Shown: one piece after another, positions 18,358-26,840 of the stretch
Numbering within the stretch: the first letter of the stretch is position 1
Layout: every line of letters starts with the position of its first letter
Source: Citricoccus alkalitolerans
GTDB lineage: Bacteria; Actinomycetota; Actinomycetes; Actinomycetales; Micrococcaceae
DNA: 64,000 nucleotides
Reading direction: 5' to 3'
Assembly (NCBI RefSeq): GCF_039528175.1
Contig: NZ_BAAALH010000001.1
Coordinates: 1,116,001 to 1,180,000 of the forward strand
Position numbers and translations under genes: made by a program
Notes under the pieces: model-generated
Seen by the model: the letters and a program-made list of their open reading frames with translations, nothing else
What the model was told of the DNA's origin: nothing
Database searches by the model: none

Positions 18358-18707
18358 GACAGTCCTTGGGTCGTCGGCGTGGGCGCAGCAGCGGCGGACG
18401 TGGATTCACTTTGGTCGAGCAGGTCACGCAGTAGGGTCCGTGCCCGGGACAGTCGCTTCCAGACGGCCTCGACACTGATTTCCAGAACCTGGGCGATCTC
18501 CCCGGCGGATAGGTCTTCCCAATAGGTCAGGTACAGCACCTCGCGCTGGTCCGGTGGGAGCCGGCGCAGCTCGTGGATCAGGTCCATCTGCCCGTGGTCT
18601 CCGGATCGGGCTGAAGCCAGGGCAAGACGGTCCAGCAAGGCGGACTCCCGTGCATGACGTTGGTACTCGTTGCCCAGCAGATTCCTGCAGGTCGCATAAA
18701 CAAACGC
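18354..18707 (-). pseudogene. C-terminal part of a split ECF sigma factor (region 4)
   Basis: From FVYATCRNLLGNEYQRHARE onward this frame matches the end of sigma region 2, the linker and region 4 of an ECF sigma-70 factor. Region 4 is visible as LIHELRRLPPDQREVLYLTY followed by AGEIAQVLEISVEAVWKRLSRARTLL. The open frame runs on to 18806, but the residues before AFVYATC have no sigma similarity. The missing region 2 lies at 19863-20083 on the same strand. The intervening DNA carries a complete two-gene unit with its own terminator, so the sigma gene was probably interrupted by insertion. Confidence 0.75.
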
Positions 18708-18791
18708 CAGGCCGGAAACAGTCCACGCACAATCTAAAAGATCCGGGGACCGACTCTCGCTGCCCAGGGGGCTATGAGAGCACTGCACAGC

Positions 18792-18831
18792 GTTTGGGCA
18801 GGGCAACCGGTAGCGGCCTCCCTGCCCAAAC
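18792..18831 (-). terminator. terminator of the inserted two-gene unit
   Basis: GTTTGGGCAGGG and CCCTGCCCAAAC form a perfect 12-bp stem with a 16-base loop, beginning 15 bases after the stop of the gene at 18847-19248. Confidence 0.75.
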
Positions 18832-18846
18832 TAAATTGTGAGGCAA

Positions 18847-19248
18847 TTAGCCCTGACACCCTACGGTTTGGATGAGAATCTCCGGAGCTAGCGCCTCGAG
18901 ATCTCGGGTGCTGTCCTCGATCTCGGACGTCAGGGTCGTCACACGGGAGATACTGCCCTGGTGACTGCCGAAGGGGTTGCTCATAACGTCAGAGGCGATG
19001 CCGATGACTTCGCTCTGGGTGGAGATGACGTCACCGGTCACGCCGATCAATTCGGTGGAGGTGTCGATGTAATCCAGGCATGCCTGAGGAGCCTCCTCGT
19101 CGGTCCCGCCGCTGCTGGTGGATCCGATGCCGATTCCGATGATCAGGAATAGGACTCCCACAATCGAGTAGGCCAGCCAGTGGATCTGTCTGCGCCGCGT
19201 GGGCTGAGCTTCGGGAACGAGAGGTATGGCTTCGGACACGTCAGGCAC
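18847..19248 (-). CDS. membrane-anchored hypothetical protein
   Basis: A 133-residue protein with a short Arg-rich N-terminus, one membrane helix (WLAYSIVGVLFLIIGIGIGS) and an extracellular helical region (DVISTQSEVIGIASDVM, then RVTTLTSEIEDSTRDLEALA), ending IQTVGCQG. Two cysteines (CLDYID and VGCQ) could form a disulphide. The GTG start overlaps the stop of the TM2-domain gene by 8 bases (GTGCCTGA), so they form an operon. A terminator follows. Family unknown. Confidence 0.7.
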   Translation of the reverse strand: MPDVSEAIPLVPEAQPTRRRQIHWLAYSIVGVLFLIIGIGIGSTSSGGTDEEAPQACLDYIDTSTELIGVTGDVISTQSEVIGIASDVMSNPFGSHQGSISRVTTLTSEIEDSTRDLEALAPEILIQTVGCQG

Positions 19249-19618
19249 GGACGCCGTAGTGGGCGGCTATGCGAGACCATTCAGCCCGGTTGAGTTCCTT
19301 TACCCGGTTGCCGATGAGGAACACGTCGATCACTGCCCAGATGCCCAGCCCACCGAGGGTGAACAACATGCCCAGCGCCATGCCGATGTCTCCGGTGTAG
19401 AAGCGGTGGCCTCCAAATATCCCTGTGAACCACCACAGCAAGTAGGCAATGGTCGGATTCTTCTTCTCGTTGTCGTATGCCACCTGCGCGGAGTGCACTG
19501 CACCCTGGTCATGCACGGCCGGCATGTTGTAGTGACCCGAGGGATGCACGATCGGCGGCCGAGCCGACGTGGTGGCGTCCGGGGTAGTGGCGTCCGGGTT
19601 AGTGGGAGTGGTATTCAT
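19241..19618 (-). CDS. TM2-domain membrane protein
   Basis: A 125-residue protein with a Pro/Thr-rich N-terminus and a TM2 domain. Two helices are joined by a short turn: NPTIAYLLWWFTGIFGGHRFY with the conserved G-x-H-R-F-Y, and GMLFTLGGLGIWAVIDVFLI with the W-x-x-I/V-D motif. The chosen ATG at 19616-19618 has AAGGA about 9 bases upstream; the frame is open 18 codons further but lacks a ribosome site there. TM2 proteins are of unclear function. First gene of the two-gene unit that interrupts the sigma gene. Confidence 0.85.
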   Translation of the reverse strand: MNTTPTNPDATTPDATTSARPPIVHPSGHYNMPAVHDQGAVHSAQVAYDNEKKNPTIAYLLWWFTGIFGGHRFYTGDIGMALGMLFTLGGLGIWAVIDVFLIGNRVKELNRAEWSRIAAHYGVRA

Positions 19619-19862
19619 GGCGGAGTGTCCTTTCGAGACGGTGCGAGGGAGTGAGGGGATGGAGTCCACCAAGGCCCCCTGCCCCTCCGGTTCCCTATGC
19701 CAGCCCCGTTGCTCCGGCGGCCGCTTTCACCAGCACGACTGCCGATACTTCAGGGCCGCCCGCCTGTGATTGAGAGCTGTTCGCAAGGTGCAGTGCCAGG
19801 AAGAGTCTTCTTGGTACCGTCTCGCTGAGCTAGGCCCACGACCGACTCAAACTTGCTCCATT

Positions 19863-20083
19863 GTCCGCATGTGAGGAAGCCCACGCTTAAGCGCTACCTC
19901 TCGCTTTTGCCACACCACACGATAGGCATCGGCCACCACATCCCGGGCGGCGTCGTCACCATCGACGCGACGCCGCGTAAAGGCATAGGCCCGCCAATAC
20001 GTCTCCCGATAGAACCGGGTGAAGACGGCATGGTCGGATTCAGACGATGACGGCTGGGCGCTCGGTCCCTCACTCGCTCTCAT
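19863..20083 (-). pseudogene. N-terminal part of a split ECF sigma factor (region 2)
   Basis: Starting at ATG 20081-20083 the frame reads a Ser-rich lead, then DHAVFTRFYRETYWRAYAFT and RRRVDGDDAARDVVADAYRV followed by VWQKREVALKRGLPH, which is region 2 of an ECF sigma factor (core and promoter -10 recognition helix). After LPH the similarity stops and the frame ends at 19847. The remaining half resumes at 18707 on the same strand. The pair would rebuild a protein of normal ECF length, about 190 residues. Confidence 0.72.
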
Positions 20084-20382
20084 GGATGCGTTTCCCGCGC
20101 CCGGATGCCCATCGCCACGTGATCCCCCTCGATGCGAGCGGACCCATTGTCCACCCTTCATCCATCTTGTTTGGGAAGATCCCCGATCCTGACACTCACG
20201 CGCCGACTCTCTTGAGAAACAACGCTCCTTGGAGGCGTCATCGCATCACCCAACGGAACGCCAGAACCCAACCCGCGAAACAACAGCCGGGCGCATCGAA
20301 GCCTGTGTCGATAAGGGATCCTTGTCCGGACGTTTCTAGCGCAAAGAGGCGGCACCTGGGCCGAGCGGAGTAGCGTCGGGGA

Positions 20383-20709
20383 ATGCGCGAAATCCCAACA
20401 GTTCATGCTGAGCCGCGAGAATCCGTCGACTCGCCTCTCTATAGGGTGAACTTCTGGCAGAAGCCAGCGCGTGGCCGGGCGTGGAGCCTCGACGCCTACG
20501 CGCTGACGGACGCCAAGGATGTCGCCGAAGTGCTCCGGTGGGTGGATGAGCACGCCCACGGACGCCGGGTTGAAGTGTTTGCGGAGATGAATGACGAGCC
20601 GGAGGGCTCCTTCCAAACACCTCGAAAAACCGGATTGGTCCGCCTACTCGGAAGCAATCCCAACGCAGAAGGTTCCGTCACCGCTCAGCTTCGCGCCGTA
20701 AAAAAGTAA
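20383..20709 (+). CDS. hypothetical protein, 108 residues
   Basis: A soluble protein containing YRVNFWQKPARGRAWSLDAY, then DVAEVLRWVDEHAHGRRVEV and, near the end, PRKTGLVRLLGSNPN. The pattern of alternating beta and helix and good codon use support a real gene. No membrane segment or signal peptide. The ATG at 20383 has only GGGGA directly before it, too close for an ideal ribosome site, so the start is uncertain. It lies just upstream of the deleted paralogue at 20844. Family not recognised. Confidence 0.65.
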   Translation: MREIPTVHAEPRESVDSPLYRVNFWQKPARGRAWSLDAYALTDAKDVAEVLRWVDEHAHGRRVEVFAEMNDEPEGSFQTPRKTGLVRLLGSNPNAEGSVTAQLRAVKK

Positions 20710-20843
20710 CAGCAGGCCCAAGGGGCCCCACCGGTGCGACTCCAAGACATAGACAGGGACCTCCGGTGCGATTCCGTAGGGGGACACCTCTCCGGCGCAG
20801 GCATCCGGGGCATGATGGCGACGACGACCGGAATGGAGTGACC

Positions 20844-21083
20844 ATGAATGATACCGCCCCGAGCATCTCGGCTCATACTACGTCCATGAACAGGCTTTCG
20901 GCCCCCGAGCAAATCGAGGCCACCGTCCGGCTAGAATTCGTCGGCCCCATCGGGAGCGGCCACGCGATCGTTGATCTGGAGAACCACGTCGCCGTGGACC
21001 TGCGGTACCAGGACTGGCTGTACACAGTGAGCGAACTGTCCACCACACTCCACGGTGACGTCGGCAGGACGACTTGGACCTGA
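20844..21083 (+). CDS. internally deleted paralogue of the gene at 48987
   Basis: A 79-residue product that keeps the start (MNDTAPSISAHTTSMNRLSA, then PEQIEATV) and the end (IGSGHAIVDLENHVAVDLRY and TLHGDVGRTTWT) of the 172-residue protein at 48987-49505. The 93 residues between are missing. The loss is exactly 279 bases, in frame, between two copies of CGTCC that are both present in the full-length gene. Upstream (AATGGAGTGACC before the ATG) and downstream DNA is also homologous to the other copy. Whether the short protein folds is unknown; it may be a pseudogene. Confidence 0.65.
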   Translation: MNDTAPSISAHTTSMNRLSAPEQIEATVRLEFVGPIGSGHAIVDLENHVAVDLRYQDWLYTVSELSTTLHGDVGRTTWT

Positions 21084-21352
21084 CCTCCCGGCCTGGGCAG
21101 CGCAGGGGGATCTGGGCTGCCCCACCCGACCAACTGGTGGTTCTGCGGGAATGACGGCCGCCGGTCCCCCGCCCTGGCTACTTGGCCGACCGTTGACCCA
21201 CTCGGGCGTCCGATGCACGAAGGTTATGTGAAATCGGAAAACCCCGCCGATCCATCAGTGTACTTGTAGACAAGAGGGGTGCTTCGCGATGATCACATCC
21301 CGGGACCGTCGTCCTTGATCGCTTCGGCGAACTGCGTGGGCACGGGCAGGAA

Positions 21353-22291
21353 CTACGTCCGAGCCCAAGCGGTCGTGGCTTCGATCAAGTCGGAGAGGAA
21401 CTTCCGCGATGTACGGCTGGCGTGGGTGAGAACGAGGAAGTTATGGGTCATGCCTTCATAGACGGTCAGGTCTGCGGGAGTACCGTGGTCGGCGAGTTTC
21501 TTGGCGTAGGCGATCGAATCGTCTCTGAGGGCGTCGCATTCGGCTGCGGCAATGAAGGCCGGAGGCAGGCCTGAGAGGTCATCACTCAGCAGCGGGCTGG
21601 CGCCGATCTTGGCTTTCTCGTCTTTGAAGTACAACTGGTTAAAGCCCTTCATGGCTTCCGTATTGAGCATGGGACTGTCCCCGTAGAGCCCATGTGACTC
21701 TGTGCCCGCTGCATCCACTGCTGGGAAGTCGAGCACGGGGTTGATCAACACTTGCCAGTCCAGCTGGGCGGCGTTGTTGTCCCGGGCCCAGTGTGCAAGC
21801 ATGGCGGCGATGTTTCCCCCGGCGGAATCGCCCCCTACTGCCAGGTGCCTGGTTCCACCCAACTCCTTCCGGTTCTGCTCCACCCACAAAAGAGCATCCT
21901 GGCATTGTTCCAAGGCGATGGGGTACATGTTCTCGGGGGCGAGGGCGTAGTCAAGCGAGAGAACGGAGACGCCCGCATCGTGACTCAAGGCGTGGAGTGG
22001 AACCTCGAGACTGTCGAGGCCGCCCACCACGAATCCGCCCCCGTGCATGTACACGAGCAGGGCGGGACGGGGGTCCTTCGGAGTGTAGAGGCGTGCCCCT
22101 ACGGACCCGTGTCGGGTCGGGATCTCCATGTCTTTGGTAGCGACAGGGGTTTCGGGATCTCCCTGTTGCGTGAGCAGTTCAGCGTAGCGTGCACGTGATT
22201 CATGGACCGACAGGCCTGGTTCGCTCATCTGCGCGGCGAACTCGCTGGCGAAGGGAAGGATTTCTGGGTCGATGGGTTGCGCAACAGTCAT
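21353..22291 (-). CDS. alpha/beta hydrolase of the hormone-sensitive lipase family
   Basis: A 312-residue esterase-like enzyme. The oxyanion-hole motif is in LLVYMHGGGFVVGGLDSLEV, the nucleophile elbow is GGDSAGGNIAA with the catalytic serine, and the acid and base follow as AECDALRDDS and GMTHNFL. All three catalytic residues are present and the length is normal, so it should be active, probably on short-chain or lactone esters. Start at MTVAQPIDPE was chosen; an in-frame ATG six codons upstream (22309) is equally possible and neither has a strong ribosome site. No recognisable pathway partners adjoin it. Confidence 0.9.
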   Translation of the reverse strand: MTVAQPIDPEILPFASEFAAQMSEPGLSVHESRARYAELLTQQGDPETPVATKDMEIPTRHGSVGARLYTPKDPRPALLVYMHGGGFVVGGLDSLEVPLHALSHDAGVSVLSLDYALAPENMYPIALEQCQDALLWVEQNRKELGGTRHLAVGGDSAGGNIAAMLAHWARDNNAAQLDWQVLINPVLDFPAVDAAGTESHGLYGDSPMLNTEAMKGFNQLYFKDEKAKIGASPLLSDDLSGLPPAFIAAAECDALRDDSIAYAKKLADHGTPADLTVYEGMTHNFLVLTHASRTSRKFLSDLIEATTAWART

Positions 22292-22309
22292 GATTTTGTC
22301 CCATTTCAT

Positions 22310-22901
22310 GGTCAGTTAATGCATGGATGCTTGTTGTTGGAACGGATGTCGGTGGCAAGTGGCATGGGCCCGGAGTTCGAGGGTGTCCGTAATGGCTGAC
22401 CCTGAATACCGATGCTCAGGAGAGACCTCCGGTTGGTCCGCGGTGGTTGGGCGGATTCGAAGTGAGTTGTCGAAGCTCGCCAGAGTCTTCTCGGGCGGCG
22501 TCGCGACCGGCGAAGTTGGCGGCGATCACAAGGACGTCTGACGGTTGCATAGGCGTGTCCTCAACTATTGATAAAGAACTCGATACTGGGATCTACGATG
22601 GTCCACCGCGTAACCGGCGGAGGACCTCATTTCCCATCATCCGCCAGGTGAAACGACGGGCCGATACCTCCAGTAAAAGGCTCGAACAGTGAGCCGTCGT
22701 GTTGGGCGGGAAAGCTCGAGCATGTGTTCCTCCTTGGCAAGCGCTTCGTGAAGAAGAGGGTGCCATACACTCCCCACGACAGGTCGGCCGCCGCCAACGA
22801 ATTGAGAGATGGCCGTACTTTGACTACTTGATCCCACAACGCGATGCCGGACAAAAAACAGTCGGATCAACGGCCCAAACTGTGTCATAGTTCACGACCG
22901 T
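22310..22901. other. 592-base region without a supported gene
   Basis: A minus-strand frame at 22627-22854 gives WGVYGTLFFTKRLPRRNTC and ends FHLADDGK, which is mildly protein-like, but it lacks a ribosome site and similarity. GC content is lower than in the surrounding genes. It may be a decayed gene. Nothing else was recognised. Confidence 0.4.
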
Positions 22902-23183
22902 TCAACGCACACAACTATGCAAGTGCTTAGTAGCCGTCGTCAAGAGGGACAGGAAACCCAGCACCCCGAAGATGATGGCTCCGACCGCTCTGCTGAGGAG
23001 GCTGTCGGCGGCGATACTCCCGTCCCCGAGGTACGACCATCCAAGCTGGAGCAGGAAGAACAGGACGGTCACGGCCAGGGCTGCGACGAGAGCGACCCTG
23101 CCAGGACTGCGCCAACGCGAGCCTCCGTCCCGGCTACCTTGCCCGTCGGTTGGTCTACTCCGGTCGGCTTCATCGCTCGTCAT
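22902..23183 (-). CDS. small two-helix membrane protein
   Basis: A 93-residue product with a polar N-terminus (MTSDEADRSRPTDGQGSRDG) and two predicted helices (VALVAALAVTVLFFLLQLGW and AVGAIIFGVLGFLSLLTTA). The ATG at 23181-23183 has AGGCAGG upstream; the frame is open for 28 more codons but these are unlikely to be translated. No family recognised. It is one of a set of unrelated small membrane proteins in this island. Confidence 0.55.
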   Translation of the reverse strand: MTSDEADRSRPTDGQGSRDGGSRWRSPGRVALVAALAVTVLFFLLQLGWSYLGDGSIAADSLLSRAVGAIIFGVLGFLSLLTTATKHLHSCVR

Positions 23184-23295
23184 CACGCCATCCTGCCTCA
23201 TATCACCGGCTGGGGATGGCCATACGAATCGCTTGTGGGCATGGCAATACGAAGCGAGACACACCACCGTGAGTGACTGAGGCGGGAAAGATGAG

Positions 23296-23502
23296 TCACT
23301 CGGGGGCTTCGGTCACCGTTCTCGCGCTCCTGGATCGTTTCTTGGCACGTGCGTTGGAGATTCCTACCATGATGCCGCAGGCGGCCGAGCCAATAAACAG
23401 GACGGCGAGGACGCCGTCGATTACTCCCGTCACCCAGCCAATTGCCGCGAGCAGGGCGTAGATAACCCAGAAAACGATGAGGCCTTTGGCGAATCGGGAC
23501 AT
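23296..23502 (-). CDS. small two-helix membrane protein
   Basis: A 68-residue protein starting MSRFAKGLIVFWVIYALLAA, with a second helix GVLAVLFIGSAACGIMVGI and a basic cytoplasmic end (NARAKKRSRSART). The frame extends upstream to an ATG at 23556, but those 18 codons look non-coding. The alternating hydrophobic and basic pattern is typical of real small membrane proteins. Function unknown. Confidence 0.58.
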   Translation of the reverse strand: MSRFAKGLIVFWVIYALLAAIGWVTGVIDGVLAVLFIGSAACGIMVGISNARAKKRSRSARTVTEAPE

Positions 23503-23556
23503 GCCCGAAGAGTAACGCGTTGTTTCCGCACGTAGAGAGGTCCAGGAGGTGTTCAT

Positions 23557-23918
23557 TTACCCTGAACCCATAGTGCGCAGTCGCGCTTAGAACGAGATCA
23601 GGGCACCACTTTGACGTCAAGGACCCGTTCGCCCTGTGTTGGATGGGGGCTAACGAGCTGACTCGGGGTGTACCGCTAGAGGAACCATGACCAGGGTGGG
23701 GCTTGGTGCTCATAACTGCCGCAGCGGCTGTGTCACAAGTGGATCCCAGGCCGGACAGTGTGGGCGCCGAGGGAAGTCGGCGCGGGCCAAGGTGGCCGAC
23801 CGACGTGCCGGTAGTAGTAGCTGCTCAGGCGGCACTGGGTACCTGGACGAGGACTCGCTGGGCGGTGTCAACGCCCGTGCGGGCCAGCGCGTCGCAGCGT
23901 CGGCCTGCGATCTAGACG
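23557..23918. other. 362-base region without a gene
   Basis: Only short conflicting frames are present, none with a ribosome site or coherent codon bias. No repeat or hairpin stands out. Confidence 0.5.
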
Positions 23919-24560
23919 TCACTCACGAGGCGGTTCCTCAGCGCGGGCGGACACGGCGCTCTCGACGAAGTCCCACAACGTCGCCGACGCCGATATGAGA
24001 TCGAATGTCTCGTCGTCCGCCCATCTGTCCAGGACGCCGTACGTCGCGGCACTGATCGCATGGGCGACCTCCTCGGTGTCGAACGCCCGGAACTGGCCCA
24101 CCGCTTGACCCTGCGCCAGGAGGTCCTCGAGGGCCTCGATCTCCACGGCGGAGGCATCGGTGAAGGCTCGGACGAAGGTTGCGTCGCGGTGGTTGGCCAT
24201 GACTTCCGTCATCGCGCGGAACTCGACACGGCGTGAGGAGAAGAAGTCCAACTCGCCGGTGATCCTCGCGCGCAGCCGGGCGGCCGGCGTCGCCGCTGCC
24301 GTGGTGCATGCGGCGACGTGCGCCGCGCATTCCTGGAACAGGCGGAGCGCGACCCGTCGCAGGATCTCGTCCTTGCTCGCGAAGTGGTAGGTGATGACTC
24401 CTTTGCTCACCCCGGCCCGTTGCGCGATCTGCGCGACGGTCGCGGCGGCGTAGCCGACGTCGGCGAGGACTTCGGCGGCTGCGTGCTCGATCTGTTCGCG
24501 CCTGGCGCGGCCTCCGAGGGTTTCTGGTCGTCTGCCATCGAGCTGGTGGTTTGTACGCAT
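23919..24560 (-). CDS. TetR-family transcriptional regulator
   Basis: A 213-residue repressor-type protein with a complete N-terminal helix-turn-helix domain (RREQIEHAAAEVLADVGYAA, then VAQIAQRAGVSKGVITYHFA and SKDEIL) and a C-terminal ligand domain with TetR_C-type features (FFSSRRVEFRAMTEVMANHR). It lies divergent from the CPBP protease gene, and the 58-base gap holds a perfect palindrome that is a likely operator. It probably represses itself and the protease gene. The ligand cannot be inferred. Confidence 0.88.
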   Translation of the reverse strand: MRTNHQLDGRRPETLGGRARREQIEHAAAEVLADVGYAAATVAQIAQRAGVSKGVITYHFASKDEILRRVALRLFQECAAHVAACTTAAATPAARLRARITGELDFFSSRRVEFRAMTEVMANHRDATFVRAFTDASAVEIEALEDLLAQGQAVGQFRAFDTEEVAHAISAATYGVLDRWADDETFDLISASATLWDFVESAVSARAEEPPRE

Positions 24561-24577
24561 GTACTGATTCTAGTACG

Positions 24578-24592
24578 TTCGACTCAGTCGAA
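24578..24592. promoter_or_regulatory. palindromic operator candidate for the TetR regulator
   Basis: TTCGACT-C-AGTCGAA is a perfect 15-base palindrome in the gap between the divergent tetR-type and CPBP genes. A second dyad, GTAC-N8-GTAC, lies directly beside it at 24561-24576. Position and symmetry fit a TetR dimer site. Confidence 0.5.
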
Positions 24593-24618
24593 GAGAGCGC
24601 GCCGGAGCGGAGGATGCG

Positions 24619-25350
24619 GTGGAAGCCATGCAGGAGCAGGAGCCTGCCGGTCGGATCAAGCAAGTCGTGAAGCTGACCGTCTTCTCCATCGCCATGTTCG
24701 CCCCCATCGCCCTGCTGTCCGCCGTTGTGGACACGCCGCTGTTCGGGTTCAGCCTGTTCGAGAGCGCCTTTGTGAACGGGATGCTGAACTATCAGCTCAG
24801 CGCCCTCCTCGTGGCCGGCCTAGCCCTGTTGCTCACCTTCGTGTTCGCCCAGAATGTACGCCTCCGTTACCTCAATATGAATCGCACCGGTGCGATGCGC
24901 CCCTTCTTCGCGAACTCGGCGGGAGGAAGGTGGGAGTCCGACGGGTGGTTCCTCGGGCTCATCATGGTCGCGATCGTCGGGCTGGTGACCTTATTCCAGT
25001 TCCTCCCGGGCGGGTTCACCTTCACGTGGATTCACGTGCTGCTGGTCATCCCGTTCGCGGCGATGAACGCGTTCACGGAGGAGGCGATCTTCAGGCTTCC
25101 CTACGTCACGATGGGTGCCAACGAGACGAACTCCTGCGTCTACGGGCTGGTTATGGGGTCGTTGGTGTTCGGCGTAGTCCACTACTGGGGAGCTGCACCG
25201 AACGGGCTCTTGGGCGCCATCATGTCGACGATCCTGGGGTTCGTCCTCTCGAAGTCCATCCTGGAAACTAGAGGGTTCTTTTGGGCGTTCACGATTCACT
25301 TCATGCTGGACCTCCCGATTCTCCTTTTCATCCTCAACCAGGCACCCTGA
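24619..25350 (+). CDS. CPBP-family intramembrane metalloprotease (CAAX protease-like)
   Basis: A 243-residue polytopic membrane protein with about seven helices. The CPBP/Abi motifs are present: FAAMNAFTEEAIFRLPYV (the E-E-x-x-x-R motif), GSLVFGVVHYWGAAPNGLLG (F-x-x-x-H) and FFWAFTIHFMLDLPILLF (H with D). All presumed metal ligands and catalytic residues are there. GTG 24619 has GGAGG five bases upstream; ATG 24628 is an alternative. It is divergent from the TetR-type gene and probably under its control. Substrates of such bacterial proteases are often unknown; roles in bacteriocin immunity have been described for the family. Confidence 0.85.
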   Translation: MEAMQEQEPAGRIKQVVKLTVFSIAMFAPIALLSAVVDTPLFGFSLFESAFVNGMLNYQLSALLVAGLALLLTFVFAQNVRLRYLNMNRTGAMRPFFANSAGGRWESDGWFLGLIMVAIVGLVTLFQFLPGGFTFTWIHVLLVIPFAAMNAFTEEAIFRLPYVTMGANETNSCVYGLVMGSLVFGVVHYWGAAPNGLLGAIMSTILGFVLSKSILETRGFFWAFTIHFMLDLPILLFILNQAP

Positions 25351-25420
25351 GAGGCCTCCCGGAGACAGGGCGCAACGTCATCGTCGGACGGTGCCGGATC
25401 GCTTCTCGACGGCGTACGTC

Positions 25421-25440
25421 GAGGGGTATATTCACCCCTC
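25421..25440. terminator. hairpin downstream of the CPBP gene
   Basis: GAGGGGT-ATATTC-ACCCCTC, a perfect 7-bp stem, 70 bases after the CPBP stop. There is no T run, so termination is only possible; the symmetry could also be a protein site. Confidence 0.35.
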
Positions 25441-25589
25441 CCGCAAGACGAGCGACATCCGGTGACGCCAGCGGTCCTTCGTTCTTCCATGGACTGGCGT
25501 GCCGCAGGGATCGTTCTGCGCGACGCGGATTGACGCTCACACCTCGGACTCGTGAACGGCTTTGACTCGGTGAGCTGGGTATGGATCGG

Positions 25590-26171
25590 CTAGATGCTGT
25601 GGTGAGCTGCCGTCCCAGCCCCCGGGGCCCAGCGCAGGGCCTGCCACACGAGGAAGCCGACAATCAGGACGTTGAGGACGACCGCTGCGGTTTCCGGGGC
25701 GGCGGGGACGAACCACCACGCCGCTATCTGGCCCAAGCCGGCGACCAGAACGAGAGCACCGGATCGCACCACCGCAGCGCGCGATCGCCGATCGGACCAG
25801 GGCAATAGGCTGGCCCCGAGCAGCCACAACCCCACCAGGGCGCTGGGCCCCACGGTGAACCAACTCAGCATCAGCAACGGCACGCTCACCCCAACGGCTC
25901 CGACCAGGAGTAGCAGGCCGGAACCAAGCTGACCGGTCAGGCTGGCCAGGATCACCGAACCCGCCAAGGTCACAACTGGAAAGGCCGCTACGACTGCCCA
26001 AGGCACGCCCGACCAGTTGACCCACAGCGTGGGGGACAGAACCCCGGCCAGGCACCCCACCGCCGAACAGGTCAGCAGCAGGCAAGCATGCCAACGCCGC
26101 ATCTCTCCGACCACGCGCGGTGTTCCAGACGGGCGTCGGTGATGTGCTTCAGATACTCGAGCGTCCCCCAT
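25590..26171 (-). CDS. polytopic membrane protein, paralogue of 16422-17000
   Basis: A 193-residue protein with about six predicted helices, closely similar to the 192-residue protein 9 kb to the left over its whole length. Shared stretches include GLLLLVGAVGVSVPLLML, RRSRAAVVRSG and the N-terminus MGDARVSE. The two diverge mainly at the C-terminus and in the second helix. The similarity includes bases upstream of the start, so this is a tandem-type duplication of a gene with its 5' flank. Function unknown. Confidence 0.7.
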   Translation of the reverse strand: MGDARVSEAHHRRPSGTPRVVGEMRRWHACLLLTCSAVGCLAGVLSPTLWVNWSGVPWAVVAAFPVVTLAGSVILASLTGQLGSGLLLLVGAVGVSVPLLMLSWFTVGPSALVGLWLLGASLLPWSDRRSRAAVVRSGALVLVAGLGQIAAWWFVPAAPETAAVVLNVLIVGFLVWQALRWAPGAGTAAHHSI

Positions 26172-26265
26172 GACCGGAGTTTACCGCCGCCGCTCCAGTG
26201 CCTCACGCGGACCAACACAAGGTGCAGTCAACGGAACAGTGCCCCACGGCTCGTAGGGGGATCGT

Positions 26266-26562
26266 CTATTTATCGCCCATCCCGCGGGTGCGAGCTGGAA
26301 TGTGGTCGGGAAAGTCCTCCTCCCCGATGCCACCAGGTACATAGAACCCTTCGATAAAACCACGTGCTGAATCCATCAGCTGCTCCGGTGTCCTTTGTGC
26401 CCTGGGGTCCGACCAAGCGACCGAGAAGCCCACGGTGAAGCAGTAATTGCCGTTGTCCGGTCCGTTCAGCCAAGCGAATTCATAGCTCATCATTCCGGTG
26501 GGTTGCCGCCTCTGACTCACGCGGAACAGCTCGTCATCGATCGAGAACTTCAGGTCGTCCAT
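26266..26562 (-). CDS. hypothetical protein, 98 residues
   Basis: A small soluble protein beginning MDDLKFSIDDELFRVSQRRQ, with GMMSYEFAWLNGPDNGNYCF and RTPEQLMDSARGFIEGFYVP. Alternating beta strands with one amphipathic helix are predicted by eye. The size and isolated position resemble immunity-type accessory proteins, but no family was recognised. No ribosome site stronger than a short purine run precedes the ATG. Confidence 0.6.
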   Translation of the reverse strand: MDDLKFSIDDELFRVSQRRQPTGMMSYEFAWLNGPDNGNYCFTVGFSVAWSDPRAQRTPEQLMDSARGFIEGFYVPGGIGEEDFPDHIPARTRGMGDK

Positions 26563-26840
26563 CCAACAAGATTAGATGCGGGATGTCGTTCCCATCGTGG
26601 GCACGATTCGACCGTTGCTGGATTCGAGGTGCCACCGATGGCAAGAGATGGGTTGACCTTTGCGTTGACGCGGGTATTCGCAAGGGCCGGCGGCTGGCTG
26701 ACGCGTCCCGCTGCAGGACCCTCAACCGGAACGGCGGGGATGTCGCCTTCAGCGGTGGGTGGAGTAACGCTGCTGGCACAGCCGAGGCCCTGCGGCACGT
26801 AATTTCATGTCCGTGGCTGCTCGCAGATAACCTCTGCCAG

